A stretch of 64,000 nucleotides of DNA from Adineta steineri. Its lineage: Eukaryota > Rotifera > Eurotatoria > Adinetida > Adinetidae. This document shows, piece by piece, positions 1-11,440 of this stretch. The position numbers were made by a program, and so were the translations under genes. The notes below the pieces were generated by a model. It made no database searches. It was not told the DNA's origin and saw only the letters and a list, made by a program, of their open reading frames with translations. Every line of letters starts with the position of its first letter. Position 1 is the first letter of the stretch. The stretch lies in NCBI GenBank assembly GCA_905250115.1, contig CAJNOI010000123.1, positions 62,001-126,000 on the forward strand. Reading direction: 5' to 3'.

Positions 1-40
1 CCGTATGTATTATATTTATATATCTAATATTATAAGTAAC

Positions 41-250
41 ACTCGGTCAGCTCTTTCTCGTAGAAATCGCGTTATTAAACAATTTATTGATTTATATAAT
101 TAAACAAAACAGAAGTCACATTTGAATTCTTCGGTTAACCCTTATAAAAAAATTCCTTTTATATCTTTACTTAATTTTTTGACCAATCAGTGAAGTGCGG
201 ACAATTTATGTTTGCAAGATTCTACTTTACGAAAAAGAAAACTATTTGAG
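41..250 (+). repeat. Short inverted-repeat element, copy 1 of 4
   Basis: About 210 bp that match 52476-52687 nearly base for base. The left end carries CAGCTCTTTCTCGTAGAAAT. The right end, read in reverse complement, carries a related sequence (TTTTCTTTTTCGTAAAGTAG), so the element has imperfect terminal inverted repeats like a MITE. Related copies lie at 1036-1222 (reversed) and 38021-38400. No coding capacity. It lies just upstream of the MFS exons, probably in an intron. Confidence 0.7.
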
Positions 251-364
251 TTTTGACATTTGATTATGAAAAGCAAAATTTATAAAGTATTCCCTAGCTT
301 GAATATTTGATGTGTGTATTTGTAAAGATCTTCGGATATGAAACTAATTTTATTGAAAATATAG

Positions 365-908
365 GTTGGTCGATTCATTGGAGCAATTTTATCTATGTTA
401 TTATCTGTTAATATGTGTCTTACTATTGTTTGGTTCGGTGGTTTATGTCTTACAATTGCTTGGTTTATTTTTGTATGGTTTATAGGTTTAACTGGTACAA
501 GTTTATTTATTCTTGGTGCAGCTACTGGTTTAGTATTTGCACCGTTATTTCCTTTAACATTTGGTTTAATTAATCAACGATTAAATGTTGTACCTGTACT
601 TCTTGCTCTACTTCTATCAGGATCCGCATTAGGAGCAATTGCACTTCAAAAAATAGCTGGTAAAGTTTATCTGTTTATATAATTATTTTTATTCTTTTGA
701 AAATATTTTAGGTGTTGTAATGGATCATAATCCAAATCATTTTCCAACACTTTTGATTGTTTGTATATTGATGGGAATCATTCTTTATATTGCTTCGAAT
801 GTTGTTTATCACGTACATGAACAAAAAAATCTTAAAAATGCACGACCTTTAGTAACTAATGAAGCAGTATTATCTGGTGAAGTTTTTAATAATGATGAAG
901 AATTATAG
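365..908 (+). CDS. MFS transporter, C-terminal two exons (5' end outside window)
   Basis: Exons are 365-659 and 712-908, joined by a 52 bp GT-AG intron (phase 1). Together they give about 163 residues with four to five hydrophobic helices. The first begins GRFIGAIL, a helix start typical of the major facilitator superfamily. A later loop, FAPLFPLTFGLINQR, resembles the C-terminal half of sodium-dependent glucose transporter 1/MFSD4-like carriers. The last helix is followed by a short acidic tail (NNDEEL). No start codon or N-terminal half is visible in the first 364 bases, and an acceptor AG lies just before 365, so the gene should begin upstream of the window. The substrate cannot be told. 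An alternative is a truncated relic, because inverted-repeat elements lie on both sides. Confidence 0.65.
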
Positions 909-1035
909 ATAATTGGATTATTTAGGAAGTCAAGATAATATATAATAAATTTATTTGTATTTTTCTAAGTAAATTATCTGAATAAATATTAAAATTAATT
1001 ACTATTATATAAAAGTATGATATGTTGTATGAATA

Positions 1036-1222
1036 AATTGTTTGCTTGCTTGTTTGTCCGCAGGGTCAAAAAAACATCGAAAACTCATTTTCTGGAAAAG
1101 ACATTTCTAGAGGTATTTCGATGCAGGGATTTCGAATCTGATGTTAGTGTTTGCAAGTTACCTAAACAACAGGTCCCGTAGCATTGTAGAACATTATTTC
1201 TACGAGAAAGAGCTAAGCGAGT
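1036..1222 (-). repeat. Short inverted-repeat element, copy 2 of 4 (reversed, diverged)
   Basis: The right end (about 1195-1222) is the reverse complement of the left end of copy 1 (ATTTCTACGAGAAAGAGCT). The left end (1036-1062) matches the other end of the family (GTTTGC and TGTCCGC motifs). The middle is unlike the other copies. With copy 1 it brackets the MFS exons in opposite orientation. Confidence 0.55.
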
Positions 1223-1356
1223 CGTTAGATGAGCGTTACTTGTTATATGGAGTTTTGTTTTAGATTGTCTACAAGATAACTATCGATATAAAAAAATGAT
1301 TGAATATTAATTTATTTCTGACATAAATAATTAACAAAAATAATAGAAGACATATA

Positions 1357-1693
1357 TTATTTCCAACAATTATCTTTACACATACATATTAAACTATGAA
1401 TAGGATAAAATTCATTTCTATAACGAATTCGATGACGAACAAGATTATGACAGTACATATAATTACAATTACAACTAGCATTATTATGCTTTACAAAATC
1501 ATCACTATTAGGACGCAGATACCAATCACGACATGCACCACATCTTTTACATGGATGACCACCACAACTCAATTGTTTAACATTCGATGATAAAGCAAAT
1601 TGAGATTCTATATAGAAAAATAAGAAAAAAAACTTTTCTCAATAAATATTCGTATTGTTACTTACGAAATGATTCTATGAACATATAACTCAT
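1357..1693 (-). CDS. Small cysteine-rich protein, two exons
   Basis: Exon 1 is 1693-1666 and exon 2 is 1607-1357, joined by a 57 bp intron with donor GTAAG and acceptor ATAG (phase 1). The product has about 92 residues and starts MSYMFIESF. Its core is C-GGHPC-x2-CGAC, followed by DWYLRP, a CNCNYMYC stretch, and C-x-C-x3-C near the C-terminus. Cysteines come in close pairs, as in a small zinc-binding fold. There is no signal peptide, so an intracellular protein is more likely than a secreted disulfide peptide. I do not recognise the family. Evidence that it is real: the splice keeps frame exactly, the acceptor follows a pyrimidine-rich tract, and the cysteine spacing is far from random in DNA this AT-rich. 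Confidence 0.55.
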
Positions 1694-2820
1694 TTTCAAA
1701 CCAAATAAGTCAAATAAATATTGTTTATCTAAAACAAAAATATCATACGTTATAATGTATAATTTAACAACATTATTTATGTAATTGTTCTATCAATGAT
1801 CCATATGAATACTTATATCCTATGCATCATCTTACTCTCATCGAAAACAGGCGAATATTTCTTACAATGAAAAGAAAGAAATTTTAAATATATATATATA
1901 TATGTGCCCTTCTTATTTTTGACAAATATTATTTTTGACAGTAACGGCTTCTTTTATTTATTTTTGTCCGAGGATCATATATTCGAAAAATAACAAATGA
2001 TTAAAAATTGTCAAGTCAGTTCATGTCAGTAAGTCATGACATTAATAGTCGTTATAATTCACAATGTGATTAAAATACAATACATAATGAAGAGAAAACT
2101 TATTAATGTTGTATGTAAAGCAAACAAGCATTGTAAAGTTATTTTTTCTTTCCAATATCTTTATAATATAATGATGTTAAATGACATCAATCATTAGTTG
2201 AAAGCAATGTGATCTTGACCGAAAATATAGTTAAATAAATATATATACTCGTTCTAATGCAACGTCAACAGAAGATTTAAAATAGATCGTTCTTTTTCGA
2301 ACAATGTCATCAAGTTACAAAAGAATAAAAAAGATTACATAGTAAAATGTAAGAATTAAATCGAAATGATTCGACATTAACTATCAGAGTGATTTAAAGT
2401 TATTGAAATTCAAATGATAAATTTTCCTTTTCTTTTATTTTCTATTCTGCTTTTTCATGGAAATTATAACTAAAGATGCGTTATTCTTTTGAAAACATAT
2501 AATTTTAATTAATAGAAATTTTTGTAGACAAGAAAGAATAATTCTTTATTTAATTTTATTTGATTGACATCTTTTTATTGATTTATTAGGTAAATATGTT
2601 CAGTCTGTTTCTATTTCATTTTAGAAAAATAACTAACGTCAATAATTTTATTCGAAGTTCTAGATAAGAAAAAAGAATGACATATATATAAATATTCATT
2701 AAATCTTTGTACAGAATAGCTATTGATAAATTTTATTTCTTTCTGCATTGTTCTCTTTTTTATTTTTGCAAAGATTTTAAACATTATTAATACAAAATAA
2801 AACTTTGAAAAAATATTAAA
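1694..2820. other. Gene-free AT-rich spacer
   Basis: No convincing open frame, inverted repeat or structured RNA is seen. Short TA-dinucleotide runs occur near 1890 and 2685. It separates two genes that point away from each other, so promoters for both should lie here. Confidence 0.5.
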
Positions 2821-2968
2821 AATGAATGAAAATGAAAAATTCAATACCCTACCACCATCTCAGTATATATATATATACATTTTTTTTCTCAACTCAATTT
2901 ATAAAATAATTTATTATTTTAGGAATGCAGTTGATGATAACAATAAATCGAATTGGATTGTTTGTTAG

Positions 2969-4238
2969 GTTACTACCTTATTTTTAATAGGAGCGATCGC
3001 TGCCATTCCAATAACTATTAGTGTATTCAAAAAACAAATTACAGTAGTTACACCCATGTTTGAAACAACAACATTAGCATCATCTTTATCAATGATATCA
3101 GCAAAAACTACAACACAGCGGCCAGTAGTAACGATAACAATGAACGATACATTCACAGGTATATATATCTAAAGAAAATATCTGTTAATGGATTTGCAGG
3201 CTATATTGATATTTGTTTTTTGAAAATATGAGTAAACGATTTTATCGAAAATTAAACTGTTAATATACTCTTTTTATGATCGTATTTTATTAGAATAGTT
3301 AAACTATTTTTCTATAGACTATCTATTATTTCGAGTTATTTATGCACTTTTGTTTTATATTAGATCTATGTAAAATATATTCAATTGAAATAGAAAGTAG
3401 CAATGTAAATCCTCCAGAAAGCTTGATGGTCGTCGCTGATATAAACAAAGACAACAGATCGGATATTGCTCTTGTATTAGAAAAAGATCTTCATGTATTC
3501 TTAAATACTGATGTTGGTAAATTTACTCATCATATAGTTCACTCTCTCATCTGGATTCCATTATTTATGGTAGCAGTTGATATTAATAGAGACAATAAAT
3601 TGGATATAATCGCCATGTACAGTAGTCAATGTCGAATCTCTGTTATTTTTATTGATGATACCTATACATTTATAGATCAAACTTACATTGAAACTAAATC
3701 AAGACCAAGTAATATAGCAGTTATTGATGTCAATGAAGATAATAATCCTGATATTATTGTTACAAATTACGAAATGAATACAATTGGTATTCTTTTTAAT
3801 AATGAAAATGGTACATTTATTAATCAAAAAACGTATCTAACTGATGATATTGCCTATTCTTTAGATACAGCTGATATGAATAATGATAATAAAATCGATA
3901 TTATTCTCGTATGGGACGGAATATTTGCTATTTTATTTAATCTTGGAAATAGCAAATTTTCTGCTCCAGTAAAATATTTCTTTGATTTTCGTAGTACACA
4001 TCTGATTATAGCTGATGTCAATGCTGATAATAAACTAGATATAATTTTTTTACCTGTCAATGAAGAGAAAATTTTTATTTATTTCAACAAGAACAATGGA
4101 ATATTTACTGATTTCAAAACTTTTCAAATTAATAATGTACCAAAACAGGTAACAATGGCAGATATAGATAATGATGGTAAAATGGAAGTTATTTTTCGCC
4201 ATAATTGGGGTATTAAGATATTAACATTTAATTGCTGA
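2969..4238 (+). CDS. Membrane-anchored FG-GAP/VCBS repeat protein
   Basis: Exon 2969-3158 joins exon 3364-4238 in phase 1. The first encodes a transmembrane helix (residues rich in L, I, A) and a Thr/Ser-rich stalk. The second encodes at least six repeats with a calcium-binding DxNxDxxxD signature: DINKDNRSD, DINRDNKLD, DVNEDNNPD, DMNNDNKID, DVNADNKLD and DIDNDGKME. This is the FG-GAP/VCBS beta-propeller of integrin-alpha type, expected on the cell surface as a type II membrane protein. The true start is unclear. An ATG at 2821 could give a cytoplasmic leader, with an intron after CTCA at 2864 and an exon from 2924, but that path meets an in-frame TAG at 2966-2968. Either an unseen intron removes it or the leader is broken. 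Confidence 0.7.
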
Positions 4239-4933
4239 TCTATCATATATTTTAATTCATTTTTTTTATAGAAACACATCTTTGATTCTACATGATTTTC
4301 TTATTACTTGTTGTATCTAACGTATTCCTTTTTTTATGAGAGTTTCTACGCTTTTGTTATCTAAAGTTGCAATAAATCAAACTTTTTCTTATTAGTAAAT
4401 AATCTCTCTTAATATTCGTTCTAGTTATTTTACTATCACTTATCTTCATATATATACTTATTTCTTTTAATATTAAAGTATAAAAGGAAAATTAACAAAA
4501 GATGGGTGTGGGCGTAAATGACCATGCATGCATATTGAATAAATTAAATATCTATGCCAAAACTCACAAAAAACAAAATTTATTTTTATCTTTCGTTCTC
4601 CCTATACATAATCTTTCTTTTGTCTATTCTCTCATTCAGAGACGCACGTTGTTGAGAAAAAAAGTAATAGGCTCGTTTTATTTTTGTCTATGTGATAATG
4701 TCGTATGGAAATTAGAAAAGATAAGACATATTTTTTATCTCCACGTTGCGTATGTTTTCTTCGTTTCTTTTTTACTCTTTCTACATCTCGATCTTATACA
4801 TACATATCACTACATGAGTCACATGACTATACGTTAGTAGCGACTTTTTTTCTTCACACTAGATAAAAAACTAGCCTTTATCAAGGTATTATTTTCTCTT
4901 CTTATTCAAATTCGATTGATAACGAATTAATAC
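4239..4933. other. Intergenic spacer with a G-rich motif
   Basis: No gene is supported. A 111-codon frame at 4502-4837 has no domain, no splice context and poor codon use. GGGTGTGGGCG at 4504-4514 is one of the telomere-like G-rich motifs scattered through the window. The downstream part must contain the promoter of the hydrolase that follows. Confidence 0.45.
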
Positions 4934-6362
4934 ATGTAAGTTACCTTTATCTAAATATTGATGAATAGATCTTCAAATTTATCTTGTTCATATAGGGATT
5001 CACGATTTACTGATGAAGCAAAAGCTTACTATCAATTAGCTGTTTCAGATGAGCCTTCATTGGATAATGTCACAGTCAAAGATTTTCGTGAAGGAGAGGA
5101 AAAATTATTTGCTGAGGCTAATGAAAGACTTATCGGAACATTCAAAGGTACCTTAAAAGAAGAGCAAGTTAAGATCAACGATGCAGGTAAATTTCGACTA
5201 CAATGATCATCTTTTTGTTTCTATATTTATATGATTATATTTAGAAATTCCCATTACAATTTATACGCCAATTGATGTCAACAAAAATAAAGTTGTTATA
5301 TATTTTCATGGTGGAGGTAATATCTTGATTATTTCTTCATTATGATTTCTAACTTTATTAGCAAACAGGTTGGATATCTTCCAGTTGCAAGACACATCAA
5401 ACAATAGTCAACACTTTAGGCGAGTAAGAAGAGCTTTGCTTTTCGTATTTTTCACTATCAAATTTTTAAAACTATATGCGTTTGTCTACCTAGTGCAACG
5501 AAAACTATTTGGATCTCGGTTGAATATCGTCTTGCACCAGAACATAAATATCCAATTTGGCTTGACGATGCATGTGATGTTACTCGACATATTCTGAAGA
5601 ATAAAGTATCGTACGGTCAGTTGTTCTATCTCTGATTCTTTTATCGATATTCGATGATTATTCAGGTGTTAATCCAACAGCGAAGGTTGGCGTGGCGGGT
5701 GATAGTGCTGGTGCTCAAATTAGCGCATCTATTTGTCATACAATAAAAAATATTGATTTTCAGGTATTGATTTATCATTTCATTATCTTGTTTTCATTTT
5801 CAAATAGATTCTTGTCAATGGATTTTTCGATCTTACATGTGAATCATCGTCTCACAAAGAATTTAACGATCCAATGTATATTCTTACAACTACAATGCTC
5901 AATTGGTAAGTATTCAATAGAATTTTATATTGATGAAAGAGATCAATCTTTTTCATACAGGATGAAATTACATGCATTTCGTGATGCAAACGATTTGAAA
6001 GATCCTAGAGCATCGATTTTTCTTAATAAATCATTCGACACTTTGCCACCATGTTTATTTATCGTTGCCGAACTCGATCCATTACGAGATGATAGTTACG
6101 GTAGAAATATTCAGTTTGAATTAGCAAGAATAAATCTAATATGTCTATTTCAGCATATCAACAGTTACTTGACAAAGCTGGTGTTAAAACGAAATGTTTA
6201 CTTATCAAAGGTGTCTTGCATGACTTTTTTGTATGTCCAGGTATGACAAAAACTCGAAAATAATTTCTCAATCAATTAGATCTTTTGTTAATTTCAGGTA
6301 CCTGTCCAAAAGCATGTGCACAAGCAATCAATGCCATTCAACAATTTCTATCCGAACTATGA
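4934..6362 (+). CDS. Alpha/beta hydrolase, HSL/arylacetamide deacetylase type, ten exons
   Basis: Reconstructed exons: 4934-4935, 4996-5186, 5245-5316, 5369-5423, 5494-5615, 5666-5763, 5808-5905, 5961-6100, 6154-6240 and 6298-6362. Together they encode 309 residues with every junction in frame. The protein shows the hormone-sensitive-lipase layout: oxyanion motif HGGGW formed across an intron, then VEYRLAPEHKYP, nucleophile motif GDSAG, acid residue in AELDPLRDD and the histidine in KGVLHDFF. This complete triad predicts an active carboxylesterase or lipase on small acyl esters. No signal peptide is seen, so it is probably cytosolic. The start codon itself is split by the first intron (AT in exon 1, G in exon 2). 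An untranslated or further coding exon upstream cannot be excluded. The nine introns are 44-70 bp. Confidence 0.85.
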
Positions 6363-6629
6363 AATGTTGCCTTTCCATTCAACGCCTCTTTTTCTTGATA
6401 ACTATCGTTGTCGGTCAAGATCTTAATTGAAATTAACTATTTTGTTCAAATATAGAAGGAAAAAATATGAGATATGTGTATGTAGATAATGCGTAACTTA
6501 GAAGTGAAAAGGAGTATAACAGACTTTAATAGGTTTGAACGTATGAGATACAATTTATTTTAACATAATGTCTATGAAAAGTCATACTTTGAAAAAAGAA
6601 AATTTGAATACTGAAGATTATTGATTTAT

Positions 6630-8473
6630 TTAATAAAAAAGTTTCATATATGGTGGAGAAGGTAAATTTGAATCTGTAGCGCTATAAATAGCTGCTTGTT
6701 TAAATGGACATGGTGTTTCTCGCCAAAGATAACGAAGACTATAAACTGGCTTTCCAAAACATCTACGATCTAGTGTTAATGTTATTGTCAATCCACTTTT
6801 ACTTGTTATAGTTGCTGGAACGTATATAGCATCATTAGAACATTGACTATCGTGACAACAAACCTAAAAACAAAATAAATATAAAATTATAAAAATACAA
6901 CAAAAGAGAAAAATAAATATACTTCAAATCCATCTGGATTACGTATTTCAATATCTGATACAGCAGTATAAGTAATATTGATTGTTGTACCCTCAACATT
7001 ATAATAAACATTTTGTACAATAGGACCTTGAAATTCAACTTTTTGACCATAAGCAACTGCAAGACCAGAACGTGAAAGTCGATATCCTACATCAAGTTTT
7101 GTTCGAGGATGAATACTAAACTTATTAACAATTTTTATATAATCAATAGAAAATCTTTATTTACTTATTCGGATCATCACGTAGATCTAAAGCAACAGCC
7201 ATAAAAACTTTTGGAACAACATCATTTGGAACATAACCAATATTAAATGTTTGTTGCCATCGAAGCATAGGAAATCCCCCGACGACTGCACTATTATTCG
7301 TACTTGTTGATAACTACAAAACATATTAGAATTAATTTCAATCATTTGTCGTCTATATAGAAATGTAATTCTTAATGATTTCAAGTAAAACTTACTTGAA
7401 CAAAACCAAATGGAAATTGTATATCAGTTATACCATTTGTACGATTATTCCATATTTGTCTCCAATATTGAATCATTTTTGCAAATTTACAAGCATATGT
7501 AGGATTGCCAGAATTTGCTTCACCTTGATACCAAATAGATCCATAAATAACAGTACGAGTAAATGGATAAATCATAGAATTAAATAAATTTGAATGATTA
7601 ACTGGTACATCTTGAAAAAGTTCATTATATGGTTGTTGTATTGGTAGATTTTTACTTCTATAAAAATTCCAAAAAGAAAATAAAAAATATTTCCTCGAAC
7701 TTACGTTGTATCATTACAATCTTGTAATGCTTTTGGTGGCATCCAAAATTCAATTGGTGTTCCACCCCAACTAGTAGCAATAAGACCTATGGGTCGACCA
7801 TTTAATGATTGATGAATCATACGACCATATAACCAACATACAGCTGACATATAATTCCAACTTGGTCCACCAACAGTTTTTGGTGATGCTGCTGACCAAT
7901 TTAAATTAATTCCAAGTAATTCTTCAACGGGTGATGCTGATGGTATAAGTGAAGTAGTAAATAGACGAATCTTAGAAAAATTGCCTGCATTTTGAATTTC
8001 TTCTGTTGCATTGAACATCATATCTACTGTAAATTGCATATTTGATTGACCTGAACAAAGCCAAACATCACCAAATAGAACATCATGAATTGTAATTGTA
8101 ACAAGTGTTCCATTGGCTAATGGTTGCAAAACTTGAATATCAAATGGTCCTTCTTCAGATACAGGATCAAGAGTAACTGACCATATACTTTCACCTACTT
8201 CATTTGCTACTTCTAAACTACTAATCGTTCGATAAATTTTATTATTCATTCGAAGAATAGTTAATTTTCCAGCATCTCCATATCCCCATACAATAGCTCG
8301 TTGTGGAGCTCGTTGAAGTACCATATGATCTTGAATATAATTGGCAAAACGAGGTACACCATTACCTTAAATTATACAAACTTCTTTTACTAATAAACTT
8401 TTCAAATACATTCCTATTTACATTCAATAATAAGAACTAGAACAAGTAGCAAACCATTTCGAACAATACCCAT
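6630..8473 (-). CDS. SIAE: Sialate O-acetylesterase-like (SGNH) enzyme, six exons
   Basis: Exons are 8473-8422, 8365-7705, 7657-7396, 7313-7165, 7115-6923 and 6863-6630, giving 516 residues, close to the 523 of human SIAE. The first exon is a signal peptide. Next comes RFANYIQDHMVLQR, the family's opening motif, then VWGYGDAG, the nucleophile block CSGQSNMQF, and SWGGTPIEFW. Exon 3 carries YGSIWYQGEAN, also conserved in the family, and the C-terminus has YLWRETPCPFK. The enzyme removes O-acetyl groups from sialic acids or related sugars in the secretory pathway, lysosome or gut. All junctions keep frame with ordinary GT-AG introns of 49-56 bp. It is divergent from the P450 gene, so the two may share the 400 bp promoter region. 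Confidence 0.9.
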
Positions 8474-8879
8474 TTTGGTTTTGTATGGTATATGTTTTTT
8501 TCTTGCTATAAATATAGGCAAGATAAAAAAAATAAGACAATATACCTTTATTTTAAATGCGGAATGATAACAATACAAGATATACATTAGATAATGTGCT
8601 CTCTCTCAATTTAATTTCAAGGCAATAATACGGATATCTCTTATCAGATGAACGACTTAGTATACAAAAATATATTATTTTATATAGTGGAATGGTCGAT
8701 CTTAGATTGAGTGTGTGTAGGGTTAAAGTAATAAACGCGCACCCATACCCACCCTAGTTAGAATTATTTTTTCTTTTATTGTATTACACATGTGTGATGA
8801 AGAAAAGCAAATATTTATCACATGAAGATATATAAAATAACTATTCTTTCTCTAACATATTTTTTGTGTTTTTATTTTC
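8474..8879. promoter_or_regulatory. Shared divergent promoter region (SIAE-like / P450)
   Basis: This 406 bp stretch separates two start codons on opposite strands. It holds a C-rich motif, CACCCATACCCACCCTAG (about 8739-8757), of the kind found repeatedly in this window. A TATAAAATA-like stretch at 8829-8838 lies about 45 bp before the P450 start. Promoter function is inferred from position only. Confidence 0.4.
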
Positions 8880-10423
8880 ATGACGTTAATATTATTTACT
8901 AGTCTTTTATGTTTGGTATTAATTCTTATTTATATATATTTCAAACGACGTTATACTTTAATAAATAATAATTTACCTGGCGATAAACCTCAAATATTCT
9001 TTGGTAATTTATTGAATTCAGGTTTCTTGACACGTAAAAAATCATTTCATGAAATACTGCATGATTATCAACGTCGTTATGGAGATAAATTTACATTTTG
9101 GTTCGGTTTACAACCATATATAGTATTCTGTTTACCGGAGCATATCCAAACAATCCTATCCGATCGACATACATTCGAACAATCTTCCTCATTTATACCT
9201 AATTTTGATTTAGTTTGTCCAAATGGTATTGTTGTATTAGCTGGTGCGAAATGGAAACGTCATGTTCGAGTTATGTTACCAGTATTTAAACGTGCTAAAA
9301 TGATACAACATTTAGATACAATTACTGAATGTGCCGATCATTTTATTGATCAATGTCTTCTTGATAATCATATACATACAGATCTTGTGCATCGTTGTCA
9401 AACATTTACAATGAATGTTATTGGATTAATTGCGTTTGATTATAATCTAGAAAGCAATATTAATTCACCAATAAAAATTGCATTTCAAGATTTTGTATCT
9501 TATGTAACAATTGTAATTCTAATGTCATGGTTACCTCAATGGATAAGTAAAATCTATTTAAAATTCAATTGGAAATATCAAAAAATTCATCGATTAATTC
9601 GTGAACTTACAGAAAAAATTGTTGAACAAGAACAAAATAATTCACAACGATCAAAAAATTTAATTGCATCATTAGTTTCATCACTCAATGAACAAGCTAA
9701 TGATGAACAAATATCATCAGGTTTAACACGAATAGAAATGCTTGATGAAATACTTACATCAATGTTAGCTGGATATGAAACAACATCAACTGCTTTAGCT
9801 TGGTTTATATTTTATATGAGTAAATATCCTCATGTACAACAACGTATTAAACAAGAACTTCATGAACATAATCTTTTAATGACAAATCATGTTCAATATT
9901 TACCAAGATTAACTTCGGAGAAACTTGATTCATTGATTTATTGTGAATGTGTCACAAAAGAAGTTTGTTTATATCATATATATAGATTTATTTTGATTTT
10001 TATTTTTTAATATAGGTTTTACGTTTAGCTCCTACAGCTACTGCAACAACACGTATAGCTCTACGTGATACAATTGTTGATAATGTACCTATTCATCGTG
10101 GTCAAACTGTAATAATTGGTTTGAATAATGTAAATACTGATGCTCGTTATTGGCATGATGGTCATCCAAATAAATTTATACCTGAACGATTTTTAGGTAA
10201 AGATAAAGATCATCATCCTTTTGCTATGCTACCATTTGGTGGTGGACATCGAGCATGTATTGGACAGGATCTTGCATGGTTAGAACTTAAATTAGTTATT
10301 GTTCGATTAATGCAACGTGGAATAACATTTGAAGATACAATAGAAAATGGAGGTGGTTATCAAGAACAATTAACATGTTTTCCAAAAAACATCGCTGTAC
10401 GAGTACACATTGATAAGATTTGA
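8880..10423 (+). CDS. Cytochrome P450, two exons
   Basis: Exon 1 is 8880-9962 and exon 2 is 10016-10423, joined by a 53 bp phase-0 intron. The product has 496 residues, a normal P450 length. Features in order: an N-terminal membrane anchor with a basic stop (FKRRY), the helix-C motif WKRH, the I-helix oxygen-binding motif AGYETTST, the helix-K ExxR (EVLR) formed exactly across the intron, the PERF motif (PERFLG), and the heme-ligand loop PFGGGHRACIG with its cysteine. It should be an endoplasmic-reticulum monooxygenase needing NADPH-P450 reductase. Overall style suits the animal CYP3/CYP4 clans; the subfamily and substrate cannot be told. No defect is visible. Confidence 0.93.
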
Positions 10424-10877
10424 TAAAAACAAAGAAATTATATAAATCTACAAGATCATATTTAATTTACCTTTTTTTAATAAGTAAAATATTGTCGAAC
10501 TAATCAGTTATTTTCTTCAACAATATAAACTATTCTAATGAAGTATATTTACAAAATAGTAGATATACAATAAATCTGTAAATATTTCAAATGTTCAATG
10601 TAACTTTGAACAAATAATGTTTCATAGAGTATTCCTCTCGTTTTTAACCGTAAAATAATTTCAAATATAAATTCGATTAACTGATTGATAAGAAATAAAG
10701 TCAATAGATATATTAATCCATCTCAAATGAGATTTTAGAAAAAACAACAAAAACATATAATTAATATATAGCAAAAGATTTTATTAATTAGACATAAACA
10801 AATAGAAGAGAAAAATTTTATTGAAGTATTCAGTCTATCAGAATAATATTTGAGCATTTATTTATCATGATAACATT
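10424..10877. other. 3' intergenic spacer, convergent genes
   Basis: AT-rich DNA between the P450 and the first Cys-rich peptide gene. The part from about 10795 is the beginning of a duplicated block that recurs from 12370. Nothing else is seen. Confidence 0.5.
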
Positions 10878-11440
10878 TTAGAAGCACATTGCTCTGACAC
10901 CATCACAGTAACCATTACGAAACTTATTCCTAACACAACATTGTTGAAGTAAGCGTTGATTTGTTGAACATCCTTTATCACAAAAACTGAAGCGAATGCC
11001 TGCACTGACAACTAATCCAACAACTAAAATATTTTAAAACAAATATATATTATTGATTTATTCTCAAAAGAATAATACAAAATAATTACTTAAACATAAG
11101 AATACTAATAGAAGTAAAAAACGAGCCATTATAATAATATTATTCTTGAACAATTTATTCAAATTAATTAACTAAATAAAAACATTTAATTTATTAATAG
11201 AAATAGGAATAAAACTAAACCTATTTATCTTACCTTGAATGATAGGATATGTTGTATTTCATTTATATCTTCTTCTTTTATACATCAAATAAAACAAAGA
11301 ATTATTATTTCGACAAATAGAATAGTGATTCATTGAATGAGAATCATATCAACAATATAAAGGAAAGATATATCTAGATCGATATTCGTTCTCTTTCTCT
11401 CTTTGTCTATATATATATGTATATGTATCTATTATTTAGA
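10795..11440 (-). repeat. Duplicated block A (carries peptide gene A)
   Basis: This block and 12370-12990 share sequence on both sides of the peptide genes. Downstream both carry TATTTGAGCATT. Upstream both carry CAATTTATTC followed by AATTA..TAACTAA, and GATATATCTAGATC followed by a CT-rich tract. The similarity outside the coding exons shows a tandem segmental duplication of roughly 1.57 kb periodicity. Confidence 0.7.
10878..11129 (-). CDS. Secreted six-cysteine peptide A (ICK-like spacing)
   Basis: Exon 1 is 11129-11090 and exon 2 is 11023-10878, joined by a 66 bp intron (phase 1). The precursor has 61 residues. A hydrophobic signal peptide (MARFLLLLVFLCLIVGLVVSAG) is followed by a mature part of about 38 residues with the cysteine pattern C-x3-C-x9-CC-x9-C-x6-C. 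The C...C...CC...C...C order is that of inhibitor-cystine-knot and hevein-type peptides. The mature part is basic (R, K, N rich). The paralogue at 12453-12716 keeps the same framework with different loops. A secreted antimicrobial, defence or signalling peptide is inferred. Neither peptide belongs to a family I can name. Confidence 0.72.

Noticed and set aside
2611-2844. 77-codon minus-strand frame
   Set aside because: Lies in AT-rich spacer, Phe/Ile/Lys-rich, no motif; it also overlaps the likely 5' region of the FG-GAP gene.
4502-4837. 111-codon plus-strand frame after a G-rich motif
   Set aside because: No domain or signal, composition like translated AT-rich DNA, and it lies in the upstream region of the hydrolase.
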